DNA from: Diogma glabrata
Taxonomy: Eukaryota; Arthropoda; Insecta; Diptera; Cylindrotomidae
Length of the DNA stretch: 64,000 bases
Direction: 5' to 3'
Assembly: GCA_963693315.1 (NCBI GenBank)
Contig: OY856188.1
Span: 99,856,915-99,920,914, forward strand
The position numbers and the translations under genes are program-made. How positions within the stretch are numbered: the first letter of the stretch is position 1; each line of letters begins with the position of its first letter. Shown here piece after piece: positions 22,571-35,883 of the stretch. The notes beneath the pieces were generated by a model. It was given only the letters and a program-made list of their open reading frames with translations. It was not told where the DNA came from and did not search any database.

Positions 22571-24848
22571 AAAGATCATCGATTTTGCGAATGAGAGTAG
22601 TACATATACTAGTTCTGGTCAATAAGTCGACAGACCCTTAATACAAGTTTTAAATTGTTTAGACACTCCTAGTAATAGTTAATTACAAACAACGATTTCA
22701 TAACTCTTAATGTATGTATGTCTTAAAGATGCAACAAAATATCTTATAAAATTGGATAATCTTAAAACTAAGCAGCATCCAATCAATTAAAAAATGTAAA
22801 TAAAATTTGTTTCTTGCAGTAAAGAAATAAAAAACAATAAAAAAAATTAACCAATATAAAATTTTATTTCCATATAAATGTAACCTAATTCTCTTCAATA
22901 AATAAGATGATTTTAAATTAAATTGAAGAAGAAAAAAAAAACAAATCCCAATCTTTTGATTTCGATATGAGAATGAAAATTGTCTTCTTCTATTCATTTA
23001 TAAGAAGCAAATAAATCCGAGATACTCGTACATATAAAAACGCGATAAATTATATAAACGATGGAAAGTTGATATTAAATTTCATTTTATTTACTGTAAA
23101 TAAATCATTACGGAATCTAAAAGAATTATTTTAAGAAGCGAAAATAATAACAAAAAAAAATATTTTATCTTCTAGTTCTTCAGCAAGGATATTCAATAAA
23201 ATTGATTAATAGATAAAAAAATAGAGGGAAATGTGTCATAGAAAGAATTTTGCGGATTTGACATTTTTTTAATTGAAACTATAATCGTTGTAAAACGATA
23301 TCTTTTATGTCAACGTAGAATGAAAATGACAAGGTTAACATTTGCGAAGGTTAGGTAAAAGGGCGTAAAAAATGTGGATTTGAAAAAAGACACAAACATT
23401 ACAAAAATGGGCCATCCAAGGTGGAGAGATCGATGTTTAATAACGACTCAAACTCTATTAAACAATAGCTCACTATAAGAATTTTTATTTAATTTTCTAC
23501 GATATAAACTGTGAAATGATCCGGGATGCACATGCATACGACAACAAGAAATATCGCATGTTACAATTATTTTAACTCCTCATTAAAATTAAATAATAAA
23601 AATTGTTTGTACAAAGGAATAATAAAACATTTCATTGGCTTGGTTGGTTTTCATAGGATAAAAGAACACGTCTCTATCTAAACACGTAAAAAATTACTGA
23701 GCATTCGAGTCAAATTTTCAGAATTAATGACTGCTAAAAATCTAAAAAAACAAAAGCTTTTGTTCTAATATATATTTTATTTCATTTTGTGCTTTTACAT
23801 AAAATAATACATCACAACAAAAATAAACCTCTGGTGAGTATGGAGCATTTATTTTCTCATTTTCTTACACTAACAAAGCTATCATTTTGATATATAATTT
23901 TTTTTCTTAAACACGAAAACATATAAAAATATTCTTAGCAACATATGTATAAGCGACATAAGATTCCAGCCTTCATTCACAACAACACCAAATTATAAAA
24001 ATTCATTTTCTTTGCTTCAAACTAAACATAACATAATAATTTATTTAAAGAGAAAACTCCATTGTTTAAAAAAAATAAAAGGAAATATAAATGAAAATGT
24101 ACAACAATAAGTATGTCTATACTACACAGTACACGACATCTTTGAACAAATATTATTTTTGTTTATTTATTTAAGAAAGCTTTTGAAATGCATATTAGGG
24201 ATTGAAAATGAATATTTTTGGGCAAGTAAAAGTTCACTAACATGACATTTGTGTATTTAAATTGTTATTGTTTAAAATATTTAAAACATGGAGACATCTA
24301 CTGAACTGAGTGTTTAATTTTTCCTTTTCCTTCCATTAAAATTATTCTCTTGATAATTTTCTACCATAAATATGAACCAAAATACTAAAAGGAAATGTTA
24401 AGATTTTTATCAATTATTAACACTCATTAGACTTGACCTAAAATAGAAGCTAAACGAAATAATTAAAAGCAAACACATGCAATTTTAATTACAGAACGTT
24501 CAAATTAAGACATTTCAATAACAAAAGAAAATAACATCATTATAGATGTGAATGGTGCGGTGCTATGGTTGTGTTTTTGTAAGGTTACTTTATATAAAAC
24601 GATAAATTTGTCAAATATACGAATAATAATAAAATTCAAAAAGTTTTGCTTAAAATGATATATGGAGGGGACGATTATGACAAGTAAAAAGATGTTGTCA
24701 AATAAATGTAGACAAATTTTAGAGTCCCCGACGGGATGCTGTTTATATTGTCTTGTCTTTTTATTTCTCATTATTGTTTGCTGTCACAGTTAGTTGTCTC
24801 AAAGCTAAATTCAATATCCTACAAATATCTTAAAGTAGAAGAAAAACG
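22571..24848. other. AT-rich non-coding stretch
   Basis: I see no gene, TIR pair or retroelement motif. Minus-strand ORFs at 22707-22997 and 24505-24771 encode hydrophobic or lysine-rich low-complexity peptides and look like chance frames. Confidence 0.45.
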
Positions 24849-24856
24849 TGTTCTAG

Positions 24857-27189
24857 CAGTGTTTCTCAACTGATTTCATGCTACTGACCATTAAATTTTC
24901 TTTTTTTCGAACCTTTTCTTTTTTGAAGTGAAACTTCTAATGCGACTTCTAACAAGGTTGCGTTAAACGTTTAACGCTACCATGGCAAGTTGAAATATTT
25001 TAAACGAGAAAAAAAATTTTAAATTATACAATAAAAGAAATCTATTTTCACTAAAAAAATTCTATTCCAATTTTTATTTAATTAATTGGTACATGTGGTG
25101 AGTATTTTAATGACATAGACAGTTTGGTTTGGGGAGCTTATAAGTATTTTGTAATCAAAACTACAAAAATTTAATTTTAAATCTGAAATAAATTATTATA
25201 CATAAAATAAACTAATTTGTGGTTAGATTGGTAAAGTGAAAATCATAGTTACGGTCATGAGTCATGAGTTCACTAAAAAATCAATTTCTTCCCCTTCCTA
25301 TTTTTATTTCCCCATTACGAAGTTTCACTTCTTCCACGCGGAGGGACTCCACGCACAATTTTTTTTGTTGCTCGATGCGTCATCCGAGGGCCATGAACAC
25401 TCGAAAGATTAGATTTTTATGTTTTTACGGGCGCCAGCACTTATTTTGAAAATAAAACTTATTATTTATTTTTATCGTTATCGTTATTTTCATTTTTTAT
25501 TTTTCGCTCTTGCTCTTAAGATAAAATAAAAGAATTTACGAAAAACTTTTTGTGAGCAAAATAAAAAATTACAAGAAAAGATTTTGTTGGCAGATAATTA
25601 TTTGAAAAAAATAAATATAAACTTCTCAGAGATTTTTTTTATAATAAGCTTTTTGTTTTTCTTTGCTTAAAATTTGTAAAAAAAGTGCGTTCGATATGAC
25701 TGAAAAAATAACTGAGTTTACTGAAAAAACAACAATTCCATAGGGTTTTTACATTTGCATCAGATAATGCAGTTACTTCAGTCAAATCGAACCGAGCTTA
25801 TGATTTTTGATGGTTTTAATAAAATATGAAAAACGTGTATCGCGCGTGAATTGCAACGTGTATGAATAGATAGATACAAAATATATTAAAAATAAATTAG
25901 TTAGTAAAAATAGTAAGTTGTATTGTTATATTTTTATGTTAAATAAATTCGGTCAGTAAATAATGCCAATAAATAATTTTTTTAACTTAATCAAATTCAT
26001 TAACAACAAATTAAAAATTGTTCATAAATAAATTATGTAAAAATAATAAATTACAAGGACATGAAATCATCATCTCAAATTATGACTGAATAAATCATAC
26101 AAATTTCTAAAATCGTTTTTATTAAACAAAGACATAGAACAAAAACTAACGAAAATAAAGCAAAACAATAAAAATATGTAAAACGGGCAGATAGAAAAAT
26201 ACTAGATTTTATTCCTCTTTTCTTTGGAGCGAAATAAAATAAAGCAAAATAAAATCTACCACGCACAAAAATTTAGTTTAAAATAAAATTAAAATATCTG
26301 AGGCCAAAAAATAAGAAAATAAAATTTAGCTCTTTGAGTGCGGATTTGTATTTTTATGGATTTTAATTTGGAAGACAAATGCTTTTTAGGGGAAAATAAA
26401 AATCGGAAATTTTTATACGACTTTGTATTGACATGTTTTAAATAAATTTTTATTTATTGTAAAAAATTAAATAAATAAAAATGTATTTTACAGGTATTTT
26501 TTCACTTTGTATTGTTTGCAGAGAAAAGGTACATACATGCATTTACATAAATATGTTTAGCAAAATTATTTTTTGAGAAAATTGTTTAATCCAAATAGTT
26601 TTTTGTGTTTTTCTTTCTAAATTTCTATAGCAGCCAATTTATTTAATTTTATTTTTATATTAATTTACTAACAAACCAAAAAAAGTTTGAATTAAACAGT
26701 TTTCTCCAAAAAACTATGTATCTTTTTTTTCTTTTTGGTGTATGTTGTCTCAAATGTTACGTTTTAGGGCGTAAAATAGTAATCTAATCTCTGTTACTCG
26801 CTCTGAAAGAACTGTAGAATAAATTAATAAATTTAAATAAATTTTCTGAATGTTTTGTACATCTATGCAAGCTTTTTTTTATTAAAATAAATAAAAAGGA
26901 TGACGAAAAAGTACTAATTTTCTTTTTCTGCATATGGGCTATGTAGTGGAATCAAAAAATTAAAACTTTGCTCTTCCGAGCTAAGAGTAGAAGTCTTTAA
27001 ATTGTATTAAACATATAAAAATTTTAATTTGTGAATGCTATTTTGAGGAGTAAAAAAGGTAAACTCTAGTAATACAAATAAATATAAAAATAATATACAT
27101 ATAGAAATTTTGGTAATAAATAAAAAGAAATTCGGGAACCTGCAGGCTGCACTAAATTAACGGTCCGCAGACCAACGGTTGAGAACCAA
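24857..27189. mobile_element. hAT-type DNA transposon, non-autonomous
   Basis: The left end is CAGTGTTTCTCAACT (from 24857). The right end, read inwards on the minus strand, is TTGGTTCTCAACC followed by GTTGGTCTGCGGACC. Both resemble the CAGTG-(N)-TTCTCAACC ends of many hAT elements. TGTTCTAG stands at 24849-24856 and 27190-27197, a perfect 8-bp target duplication as expected for hAT. The 2.3-kb interior is AT-rich, has no transposase ORF, and contains a copy of a small MITE (25686-25800). Confidence 0.72.
25686..25800. repeat. ~110-bp hairpin MITE (copy 1 of 2)
   Basis: The ends are inverted repeats built on 'GTTCGATNTGACTGAA' and 'AACT'. The left end reads 'gcgttcgatatgactgaaaa' and the right 'agttacttcagtcaaatcga'. 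A second copy with the same ends and the same interior phrase 'tttactgaaaaaacaaca' lies at about 47448-47545. Confidence 0.65.
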
Positions 27190-27197
27190 TGTTCTAG

Positions 27198-29410
27198 ACC
27201 GAGTTGTGAAAACCTGACCGTTTTTGATTTGTTGAAACTTGGCATATAAGTAAGTAGTATCGATAAAGTAAAAAATACAACTTATTTTATAATTTTTTAA
27301 AGGTGCATAGTTTGAACATAAGGCGCCCCAACACGCAAGAAAAATGAAAAGTTTGCCAATCCGAGGTAAATTTGATATTAAATTGCCCAAGAACGGCTAT
27401 ATTGATTTCAACAAACTTTTTTTTTGTTTTATGGGTGATTAGTTAATCTCTAGAAACAAATACGACAAATGCTATATCGAAGAATAAAAAATATTTTGTA
27501 GACATGTGTGCGAAGTATATATTTTTCGTTTATTTTATTTTAGAACAAAATTGGATATTTTGTCTGCATGTGTAGCCCGAACGATTTAATCAAACTTCTG
27601 TGGTTAACATTTTTTGATAATAGAAATCGTTCGAAAAATTGATGAAAAGTTAGAATTTTAGTCGGACGAAAATCTTTAAAATTAAATATTTCAAGAAACC
27701 GAATAAACGGAGATCTTTGTAAATTTGACATATTTTAAAGTAAAGATTGAAATATTTAAAAAAAAAATTAAAATTCAATTAATCGTCGACCTTAGCCGCC
27801 ATCTTTAAAAAAGTTTTTTTGATATTTTAATTTTAAAATTAATTACAAAAAGGTTTAATAATTTTTTTTTCAGAAGATTAACTAATCATCTATCAAACAA
27901 AAAAAAGTTTGTTGAAATCGGTATGGTCGTTCTTGAGCAATTTAATTTCAAACCTACGACCGATGTTAATTGAACTAATCACTTCAATGAAGGATGACCG
28001 ATCTTCATTTAGCAATAAGAGCATCGTCCGTCGGTCACTAATCTGTGATGTGTTAATGAAATTTTTTATGTGTAATGAACTTCTTTTAGATTTACTTCAT
28101 TCAATTCAATAATACAACAAAAATGTGTTCTTTAAAATGTATCTTTGTAAACAGATTTTCAAAAACATACTGAAAAAAGTGACTTATACAGTTAAACAAA
28201 AAATATATTACACAATAGACGAAAGAGAAATGAAAAATTTTTTTTGTTTCAAACGAACATTTAAAAAATCGACCGATTCAAAATGAACGACCGATACAAA
28301 AACCAGAAAAAAAATAAATAATAAAGTAAATCGAACCAAAGAACGATTTAATTGAACGACCCTGAAAAATGATTACTTTTTGTTCAAAACGAACGACCAA
28401 CTATACAAAAATATCGAACGAACTAAAAACAAAACTGATTCGTTCATGAAAAAATTATTGCTTATAAAATAAAGAACGATGTGTTTGTTTTATTCAGATC
28501 ATGATTGCTCGCTCAGAAGAAAAAAGCAGAGTAGATTCTATTGTTTGTAGATTGTTTTGATTACGGTTTATTTTTGTTAGTAGTATCAAGTATGGGTGCT
28601 GGAATATATAAAAAGAATTTTTTGAAAGTTTTTTTAAATAAATTAAATGAGAAATATTTTTTATTTAATGATAAAAAGCCACTCTCTCCAGTGGTGTTTT
28701 TATTTCCATGGTCAATGACATTATCCAGACCCTTTTATTAACATTTTTGGCTTAAATATTTATGTTTTTTAGCAAAGTGACCGATTAATGATGAACGACA
28801 TTTAAAATGTTGCAGTTAACTGGAGGAGGAAACTCTGTAGAAGCATCAGCTGTGTGATCTTCAAGGATAACCAATTTTTTAAACTCAACATTTTTAAGCT
28901 TGTTAAAACAGAATTAAACTAGAAATTTTGATTTTGGTCTACAATATCATCTGTGCGGTATGACTACTACATGCTCTATGCCAATATATGATTTACATTT
29001 TTTATTCTCACCACTATTCTTGCATGAAATAAAAATTGGAAGAAAATCTTATTTAAGAAAATATGAAGAGGATTTAATATCTTAAGTAAGATTGAAGATA
29101 TCTTTATTTTTGGTTTTAATGTTTAGTTTTGTGAAATTTATAATTGAATGTATTAGTAGAGATAATCCCCAAGCCTTTAATCCCCAATCATTTAAAAAAA
29201 AAGTTCAAAATTTAACAATATGTACCATAGAACAAAATAGTACAGAATTTTAGAAATTTTAAGTTACTCGATGTTTTTTCCAACCTTCGAGAACTAAGCA
29301 AACTTATTGCATTTCAGTACTTCGAAATACATTCATCAACTAAAAGTTATAAGTCCTTTGCTCGTCGCGCTTCATCTCTTTCTATCCCGCCTCGTTTGAA
29401 CTCTTTGGAA
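27198..29410. other. Non-coding; contains a ~90-bp-arm inverted repeat
   Basis: The one clear structure is an imperfect inverted repeat. 27361-27455 ('ttgcccaagaacggctatat', 'gatttcaacaaac', 'gattagttaatct') is mirrored by 27868-27962 ('agattaactaatc', 'gtttgttgaaatcgg', 'cgttcttgagcaattt'), with a spacer of about 410 bases. It could be a fold-back element. The rest has only short chance ORFs. Confidence 0.55.
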
Positions 29411-29478
29411 ATTTAACATCAACTCTAGATTACCTACAACACATTCATACTGTTGCTGATCTCGTAGTTTTTAGGTAG
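29411..29478 (+). mobile_element. Jockey-like LINE, small internal fragment (copy 3)
   Basis: 'tagattacctacaacacatt' followed by 'ctgttgctgatctcgtagttttt' matches the segment encoding LDSLQHRRTVADLVVF in copy 2, with one codon lost. Only about 70 bases remain. The copy breaks off at a short inverted repeat 'taggtagattt...aaatctaccta' (29472-29500). Confidence 0.6.
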
Positions 29479-31350
29479 ATTTCATAGAAAAATCTACCTA
29501 TTGCAATGTCCGTCATCTCGGAATTTCGGAAAAATGTTGGTGCCAATCGACTATATACCAATAAGCAGAGACGGAAAAACAAAAAAATCGCAATTTTTTT
29601 CCTACACCCAAAAATTTTTTGTGTATGTTGCGGTATATAATCTCTTGGACTATTTTGGATTATCGCGAACTGGCCATATACTTACCATTTAAGCGGCTAG
29701 AGCCTAAAAAGTCGAATAATCTAAGGCGTTATAACGGCCGTTTGAAACATAATGATTAAATAAAATTTATAAATATTGAATATTTGAACCAATTTTTATC
29801 ATTTTTTCAGACGTCAACCGTGGGTTTCCTGAAAAATCAGCTGTTTTAAAAATTTACTAAACTTTGTTGTCCTTGATCTAGATGAAAATGACCAAGCTCA
29901 CATTTGAAAACTTTTGCGGTGGGATTTTTGTGGTGGGATTTTTTCTCTTGTAGATTTAAAAAAAAAATTGCAACAATCGTATATAATTTTAAATCAAATG
30001 AAAAAGATGAAATGAAATACAAAAACACGGGTTGACCGATTGCATGCACGGTATAGAAACTTCAGAGGACGAATTTCTTGCTTAGAAATTTCTGTTCTTT
30101 GATTTTATGTACAGACCACCTTCTGCTCTCTTTTAGACCGCGAAACCACACATGTGAACAATAGTTTAATTAAACTAGGTAACCAAAAGGGAAGACAATA
30201 TTCTCAAAATGAAATAAAAGTTTTATACTTATTGTTGTAATATTTTTTTAACATTTTAAAATTTTCTTCAGACATAAATACAATCCTATGTAGTAGAGAT
30301 CGTACTGTTAATTATATGTTCAAGAAAGCACACAAAAGATATTATTTAACAGAACTGCTGCATTCATCGATTACTCAATCCAAAACGCATGCTCATCGGG
30401 AAAACTAGGGCCCGTTTTGGTGAGCCAAGCGTTTGTTAGTTAACTTTGGTTTCAGTCTGGGCCAGTTGTAAATGCCTACCTAGACTGAACCAAGATTCAG
30501 TTTATTATCTTACGCGTTACACACCTGCAGTCTAGTACATTGTAAACATGTGCAAGTCATATTATGTTTACCTTTATTTTTATTTATCTCTTTCCACACA
30601 TTTAAAGGAGGTTTGGAAAAAAATTGGTTTGGTAGTCCTGGCCCAAGTCTTATTTGTCAGACTTGGCCCCAGAACATCAGTCCAAACTTGGTCCAAAGCT
30701 TGGACCGTTTGAAAATATTAATCCTGTCCTAAACCCTAAAAGCTCTGGCGCAGGCTTGGCCCAAGTTTGGTCCCTTAGCTTTTTCTTACCCGGGAAGTGG
30801 TTTTAAATCAGTATCTCTAATGTAAATGTTATCCAGTCTCCGGTAGATAAACTAGTAAAATATCCACTATTCTTTTTTGTGGGCTACTTAGTATACTTAA
30901 AATAGTATAGTTTAGGTTAAATTAAACTCCACACTGATTAATTTGTAATGTAATATCGATGATGTATAACGAATGTAATCACTTGGAATGGTTACCTCAG
31001 CATCAAATTCGACACTAAACTGATGCTAACATCTCAACGAAATGGTCAATCAGTATAATGTTCTATGAGTGAAAAGCCAGACTGATATTTAATACACTGC
31101 AAGATAACTAATTTGAAGAACCAACCGCAAACTTGAACCAAATCACGTCACAAATAGCTTGTTTGTAACTAACCGCTTTCACAAATTAACAATCGAAGGT
31201 CAATCATAAATTCTGGCAAGACAAGTACCCAATTAGGAACTCATAATTTTTCAAGACGAGTTATCCAATAAATGGCTGAGAACGGGGTCCCGAGAGAGCA
31301 TGTAAGAAAACTTGGCCTTCTTTTCAAATTTTTATTTTATCACAGAGAAA
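29479..31350. other. Non-coding, with a degenerate 'cttggcccaag' repeat at 30610-30790
   Basis: I see no gene. Between about 30630 and 30780 the palindromic motif 'cttggcccaag/cttggtcc' recurs roughly every 20-30 bases. A GC-richer patch ('ctagggcccgttttggtgag') lies at 30405-30430. Neither could be assigned to a family. Confidence 0.4.
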
Positions 31351-31359
31351 ACGATCGGA

Positions 31360-31990
31360 AAAAAATTTCACATTTTTGAAAATAGGTCCGCACAGGTCGA
31401 AAATTACAAAAAAACTGGTATAGAATAGAAAAATAAAAAAAACATTTCCTTTGACACCCCACTTGTCAAGTTCATAAATTTTTTTTTCTTTCCACTCTCA
31501 GCTCCTCCGTCCAAATAACATTTTAAATGATGAACCGACCTCTATAGTTTTCGTTCAATTTTTAAAACATTTCCAACTTGAAATATTTAAACAAAAAAAG
31601 AAAGATTTACGTCCATCAACACCTTTGAACGTATGTTGTTGTGGGACCTTGGTCTTAAAAGGTTTTTATGTGTTATTGTGACACGTATTGTAATTCCTAC
31701 TACACAACACATTTGATTAAAAAAAAAAAATATTCAAAGATAAGGGCACGACAGTAACAATGTTTTGTAATGTTTGGAAATAAGGGGTGAAGGGAACATG
31801 AAAAAAAACAAGTTTTTTAAAATAATTTTAGAAAAACTAAATTAACTAAGCATTTTTTTGTAGTATATCGATTGAATTTGTTTTTGTAGTATAGCGATTT
31901 TTCTCAATTTTTTCGACCAAAGTCGATTCCTTAAAAAAAACTCCTGTTTACTATCTCCTTATCTATGTTTAATTCCTTATTATTATACTG
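31360..31990. repeat. Third copy of the 17-kb repeat, interrupted by Jockey-like fragment
   Basis: 31360-31585 matches the 16935-17200 and 17262-17480 units. After a LINE fragment (31588-31730) the repeat resumes with 'tgttttgtaatgtttggaaataag', comparable to 17175-17205. It goes on to the 'ttttttcgaccaaagtcgat' and 'ccttatctatg' landmarks shared with 18300-18370. Confidence 0.6.
31588..31730 (+). mobile_element. Jockey-like LINE, 3' tail only (copy 4)
   Basis: The sequence from 'cgtccatcaacacctttgaacg' through 'gttgttgtgggacc', 'ggtcttaaaagg', 'tgtgttattgtgacac' and 'ctacacaacac' to an A-run corresponds to the last codons (SVHQYL...) and 3' UTR of copy 2. It is about 140 bases long, a very short 5'-truncated insertion. 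Confidence 0.75.
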
Positions 31991-32139
31991 ATAATTATCT
32001 GTATCCGCTGCGTAGTTATTAAAGTCTGCTTCAAGCATATTTTAGCTTTTATTTTAAGGTATTCTCCAACTCCAATGTGTATTTTTGGTGACCGCTGTCA
32101 CCAATGTAAACCATATGTTGTCGATTGACTGACGTAGTT

Positions 32140-32960
32140 GTTGACGTTTTTTATTACAAAATGATAAACGCATTATGCTTTCACTGCATATTGAATCCGA
32201 AGTTCAAGTTGCACACAATCTCTTTAACACTTGGTGTGCACCAAATGTTAACTTTAAAACAGAGAACACATAAAATTTACATTTCCAGTTAAATAATTTC
32301 GAAACTAATTATTCTAGTCAGAAGTGGCGACCAAACAATTTTTCGTTACTACGGTTAGTTCTTAGATAATTGCACGCATGAAGAGTTCAGCTTTTGTTGG
32401 TTTGTAATTTTTTTTTTAAATTTTTCTACGCGTGTGACAACCCCCCATACTCCTGTCCCATCTAATGGCATACGAGTTAGCTATGTTTAATTCCTCTTTA
32501 CCTCTTGTTTTATTTAAGTTTCCTCCATGTTATTATGAAATATTAGCTTATCACATATTTTATTAAATGGTAGGATTTATGGTTTAGTTATATATTGTTT
32601 AAAAAAATAAAAATTATGCGTTCATGAACACCTAAAAATGAATGTTGTTTATGGGACCGAAGCCTTAAAAGATTTCTATATGACGTTGTGTTTACATATT
32701 TTATAATTACATATTTTAATACCTTTTACGCTTTCTAATAAAAAAATTATCACTTCCGGGGGAGATAAAGTAGATAAAAACTTACATAAAAAAATTTCCA
32801 AAAAAAGGTTTTCCTTTAACCGCGCAACAATTGAAGCCATTTCGGTTGCACATAATCTTCAAAACGATTGGTATGTAAGTAAAGGATTACTTAAAAACAG
32901 AGAACAAATAAATTTTCCATCGAATTAATTTCGACTCCGCATAAAAAATGATTTAATCCA
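32140..32960. repeat. Diverged direct repeat flanking a Jockey-like tail (copy 5, 32592-32745, +)
   Basis: Segments near 32190-32330 and 32815-32960 share 'ttgcacacaatct/ttgcacataatct', 'aaaacagagaacacataaa/aaaaacagagaacaaataaa' and 'aatttcga'. Between them 32592-32745 is a degraded Jockey-like 3' end ('gcgttcatgaacacct', 'gttgtttatgggacc', 'ccttaaaagatttctatatg'). The arrangement parallels the LINE-bearing repeat at 31.4-32.0 kb. Confidence 0.5.
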
Positions 32961-33610
32961 GAAAATTGTCTAGCACAAAACGTGTGGCAATAATAATCTT
33001 TGTTCGATATTTACAAATCGAAGTTTGACCAAAATTTGACCTAAACATAACTAGTATTTTTTTTCTCTAAAATATGGATCCAACAATAATTTAAAAAAAA
33101 AGTCAACCTGAAAAGTTCGTAAAATGAATATTCCATAAAGTTAAAATAAACGTTTGATCAATTTCATTAAACCAAAAAACATTACCCTCATCGTTGTTGA
33201 TGACATTTCCTAATTAAAAATTGTTAAAAGAGCTCTTAAAAGTTAAAGAGCAAGAACCAACAAAAAAATCGTATTTAAAACTGCGTCATTGAAATTGTCC
33301 AACAACAAAAGTAATCGGCTAAAATTCGTCGAATGCGATAATCTAAAAAAATTTATTTTTTTGTAGTGTTTCCAGAAAAATCCTAAAGTTCATCTATCAT
33401 CGACAACACCTTTTTCGACAATATTATCTCCGACTATAAAAAAAAATTGCAATGCATTGAACCCAACATAATCTATAATCACTTAAATTATTCAACCATT
33501 TTTCGTTCTATATTCAAAAAAACATGTATGCAAGAAGAATATTAACCAATCACGAGGATAACGGTAAAAAATAATTAAACGAAAAACCATCATGTACAAA
33601 AAAGGGTTAT
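32961..33610. other. Non-coding stretch downstream of the small host exon
   Basis: I see no gene or repeat. It follows the donor at 33614-33619 in the direction of transcription and would be intron if the exon call is right. Confidence 0.4.
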
Positions 33611-33619
33611 TTTACTTAC

Positions 33620-33701
33620 CACCTTCTCGTCCTTTTCTTTTCTTTTTCGAACTTCCTGATGATGATTGATTTTTATCTTTACTTTTCCATCGAATTAACA
33701 T
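33620..33701 (-). CDS. Candidate alternative first coding exon (27 codons, lysine/serine-rich)
   Basis: On the minus strand an ATG at 33699-33701 (A at -3) opens a frame reading MLIRWKSKDKNQSSSG and then a basic SSKKKRKGREG run. It ends at a strong donor, GTAAGT (33614-33619), after the first base of a codon. The long exon at 54716-58529 also ends after the first base of a G-starting codon at a GTAAGT donor, so the two can feed the same downstream acceptor. The short exon would replace the 1271-residue disordered N-terminus with a short basic one. Against it: the exon is small, and no downstream exon is identified in the window. I do not recognise the protein family. The basic cluster could aid membrane or nuclear targeting, which is inference. 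Confidence 0.5.
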
Positions 33702-35880
33702 TTTGAATGTGAATTTTTTTAATAAATTTTTATTACGTTGAATTTTTATCAAATATTATTTTATCTTAAGTAAAATAAAAAAACCACTTTATAATTACTG
33801 TAAACTTGTCATTTTATTAAATTGAGAATGTCTCAATTTTTTTTTAATCTCAAATTGATTATTCCCTATTTGTTGTTCTTTTTATTTTGGGAACTTGCAA
33901 TAACAAATAAAAATTGAAAAATTTATTTAATAGGAACAAATATTTGTATAAATAAAATAAATAACAAAATTATTTATTCGGAAAAGCCGGAAATCAATAC
34001 AATACAAAATAAAACGAAACCCACATGACCCCCATTTCACGTAAGTTCTATTTTATATTATGCAGTTCTAATACTGTTATTCAACTTAAAAATGTGAGAA
34101 TTTGAAATATATCAAAAAAAAAAAATTGCGAAAAAGAAATAAAAAACTAAATTTTATGGAATAACGACCACATTTTTATTGTAATGGGAGGCAGTTTGGA
34201 GCACCGGGAAAAGTAAAAAGAAAGAAAATGAAACCTAAATTTAAATATAAAATTAAAAATGTCGTAAGATCATTGATGCTTGACATAAATCTTTGTTTTT
34301 TTTTGGATCAGTTACACCACAATTTAAATCACTATAATTTAATAATTGTATTTGTTTACAGAAGAAAAACATTTCATTGGGAGTTCCTTGTTTTTTTCGC
34401 TTCTCATGAAAATTTAATTTTTGAATCAATAAAAAAAATGTATTTATTTTTTTAATGCAATTTAATCACCTTTAACTTTTCTAAAGAAAACACAATTTTG
34501 CTTGTTATAAGCTTTAATTTAAATTAATACAAACAAAAACTTTTAATAAATTTTTTTTTAAATTATTATTATTACAAAATTATTATGATACTTTGATTTT
34601 TAATTTCAATGATTTATCATGAAAACTTTTCTACCGACTAAAAAAAAATTTTCTTGAAGTTGACAGAAAAAAGCAGATTTTTTTTATTTGTTGGAGTTCC
34701 GCCCTTTAGTTTTTTGGTCGATAGACAGAAGAATGCGCGCGCATTATAGGGTGAAAAGAAATAAATTTTAATTCAAAAATTTTTGTTTTTAAAATCTTGA
34801 CAGTATTGGAACTGAATATTTTATAGGTAAACTTTAAACATTATATTAGTCACCCTGTAAAACTTTCATACATAAACTATTTTTGGGTGTAAAATTTTTC
34901 ATAATCAAACACTTTAAATTTGTAAGTCTTACATTTTTATTAAACAAAAACTCGCGAAAATTTACATTAAATTTATTCCACCGCCTTATCGTTTAAGAAT
35001 CCGAATCAACTAAAAAGATTATTTCATTTTCCAATTCTCTTTTGTTCGCTCTCTGAGTGTTAAGAAATATACATAATTTTCCCGAAACGAAATAAAAGAA
35101 AATATGATTTTCTTAACAATATGAAAAATAAATTTATTTTCATCTCCTTTTTGTCACAATCTAACCGAAGCAAACAAAAAATTATACATAAAAAGAAATT
35201 GATTATTCCTTATTTCTTTTTGTGCTTTGAGTTCGTGTTTGTTTTTTTTTTCTTTAATAATATAATTTCTTTCTCTACCAAAACTTAAGCCCGTCTTGTT
35301 CGATATTGTAATATATTTATCTACCTGAATGACTTGTTCAATCTCACAATCTGTTTATAGAAAAAAAACTTATCAACTTTTTCGGTATTATACGATACAA
35401 TGCCATCTGTTATTGAATAGTCAACGTCATTGCCTTTATTGTTGTTTAACAACAAAACAAAATTCGTTCCACATAAATCCGGTAAGAATGGATTTTTCTT
35501 TTCTTTAATAAATTAAGTTCTGAGCAAACAACATTTTACGGATTAAAAATATATTTATGTGTATAAGTAGACATTGAATAGAAGATTAAAAACATTAATG
35601 ATTTAATTTGCTTTTGAAATATAAGTCTAAATATTGATAAATAAATTCATTAGCAATCGATGAAAATGGTGGATGTTGTTATAATGGACACAAATTAATT
35701 GGTAGAAAACTGGAATTGCATTAGCTAGAATGGAAGTTGAAACATTTCTTTCTATTATAAACATTGTTTTATATTCCTCATTATGGTATCAAATCTTTAT
35801 TCTTCACAATACGATCACACTGATCTAGTTGTTTTACAAATACTAGGAGGTGTCCCTCACGGTTTGTCACCACACCGCCA
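33702..35880. other. AT-rich non-coding stretch upstream of the small host exon
   Basis: I see no gene. If the 27-codon exon is a true first exon, its promoter and 5' UTR should lie in the first few hundred bases here. The sequence is too AT-rich to pick a TATA box or initiator with confidence. The 75-codon ORF at 34228-34455 shows no motif. Confidence 0.4.
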
Positions 35881-35883
35881 AAA

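Noticed and set aside
25264..25449. 61-codon ORF with GC-richer sequence inside the hAT element as a host exon
   Set aside because: It is inside an element bounded by an 8-bp duplication, and I could not find matching splice sites or a transposase motif.
30610..30790. Repeated 'cttggcccaag' as an operator or binding-site array
   Set aside because: Spacing is irregular and there is no nearby gene to regulate. More likely a decayed repeat.
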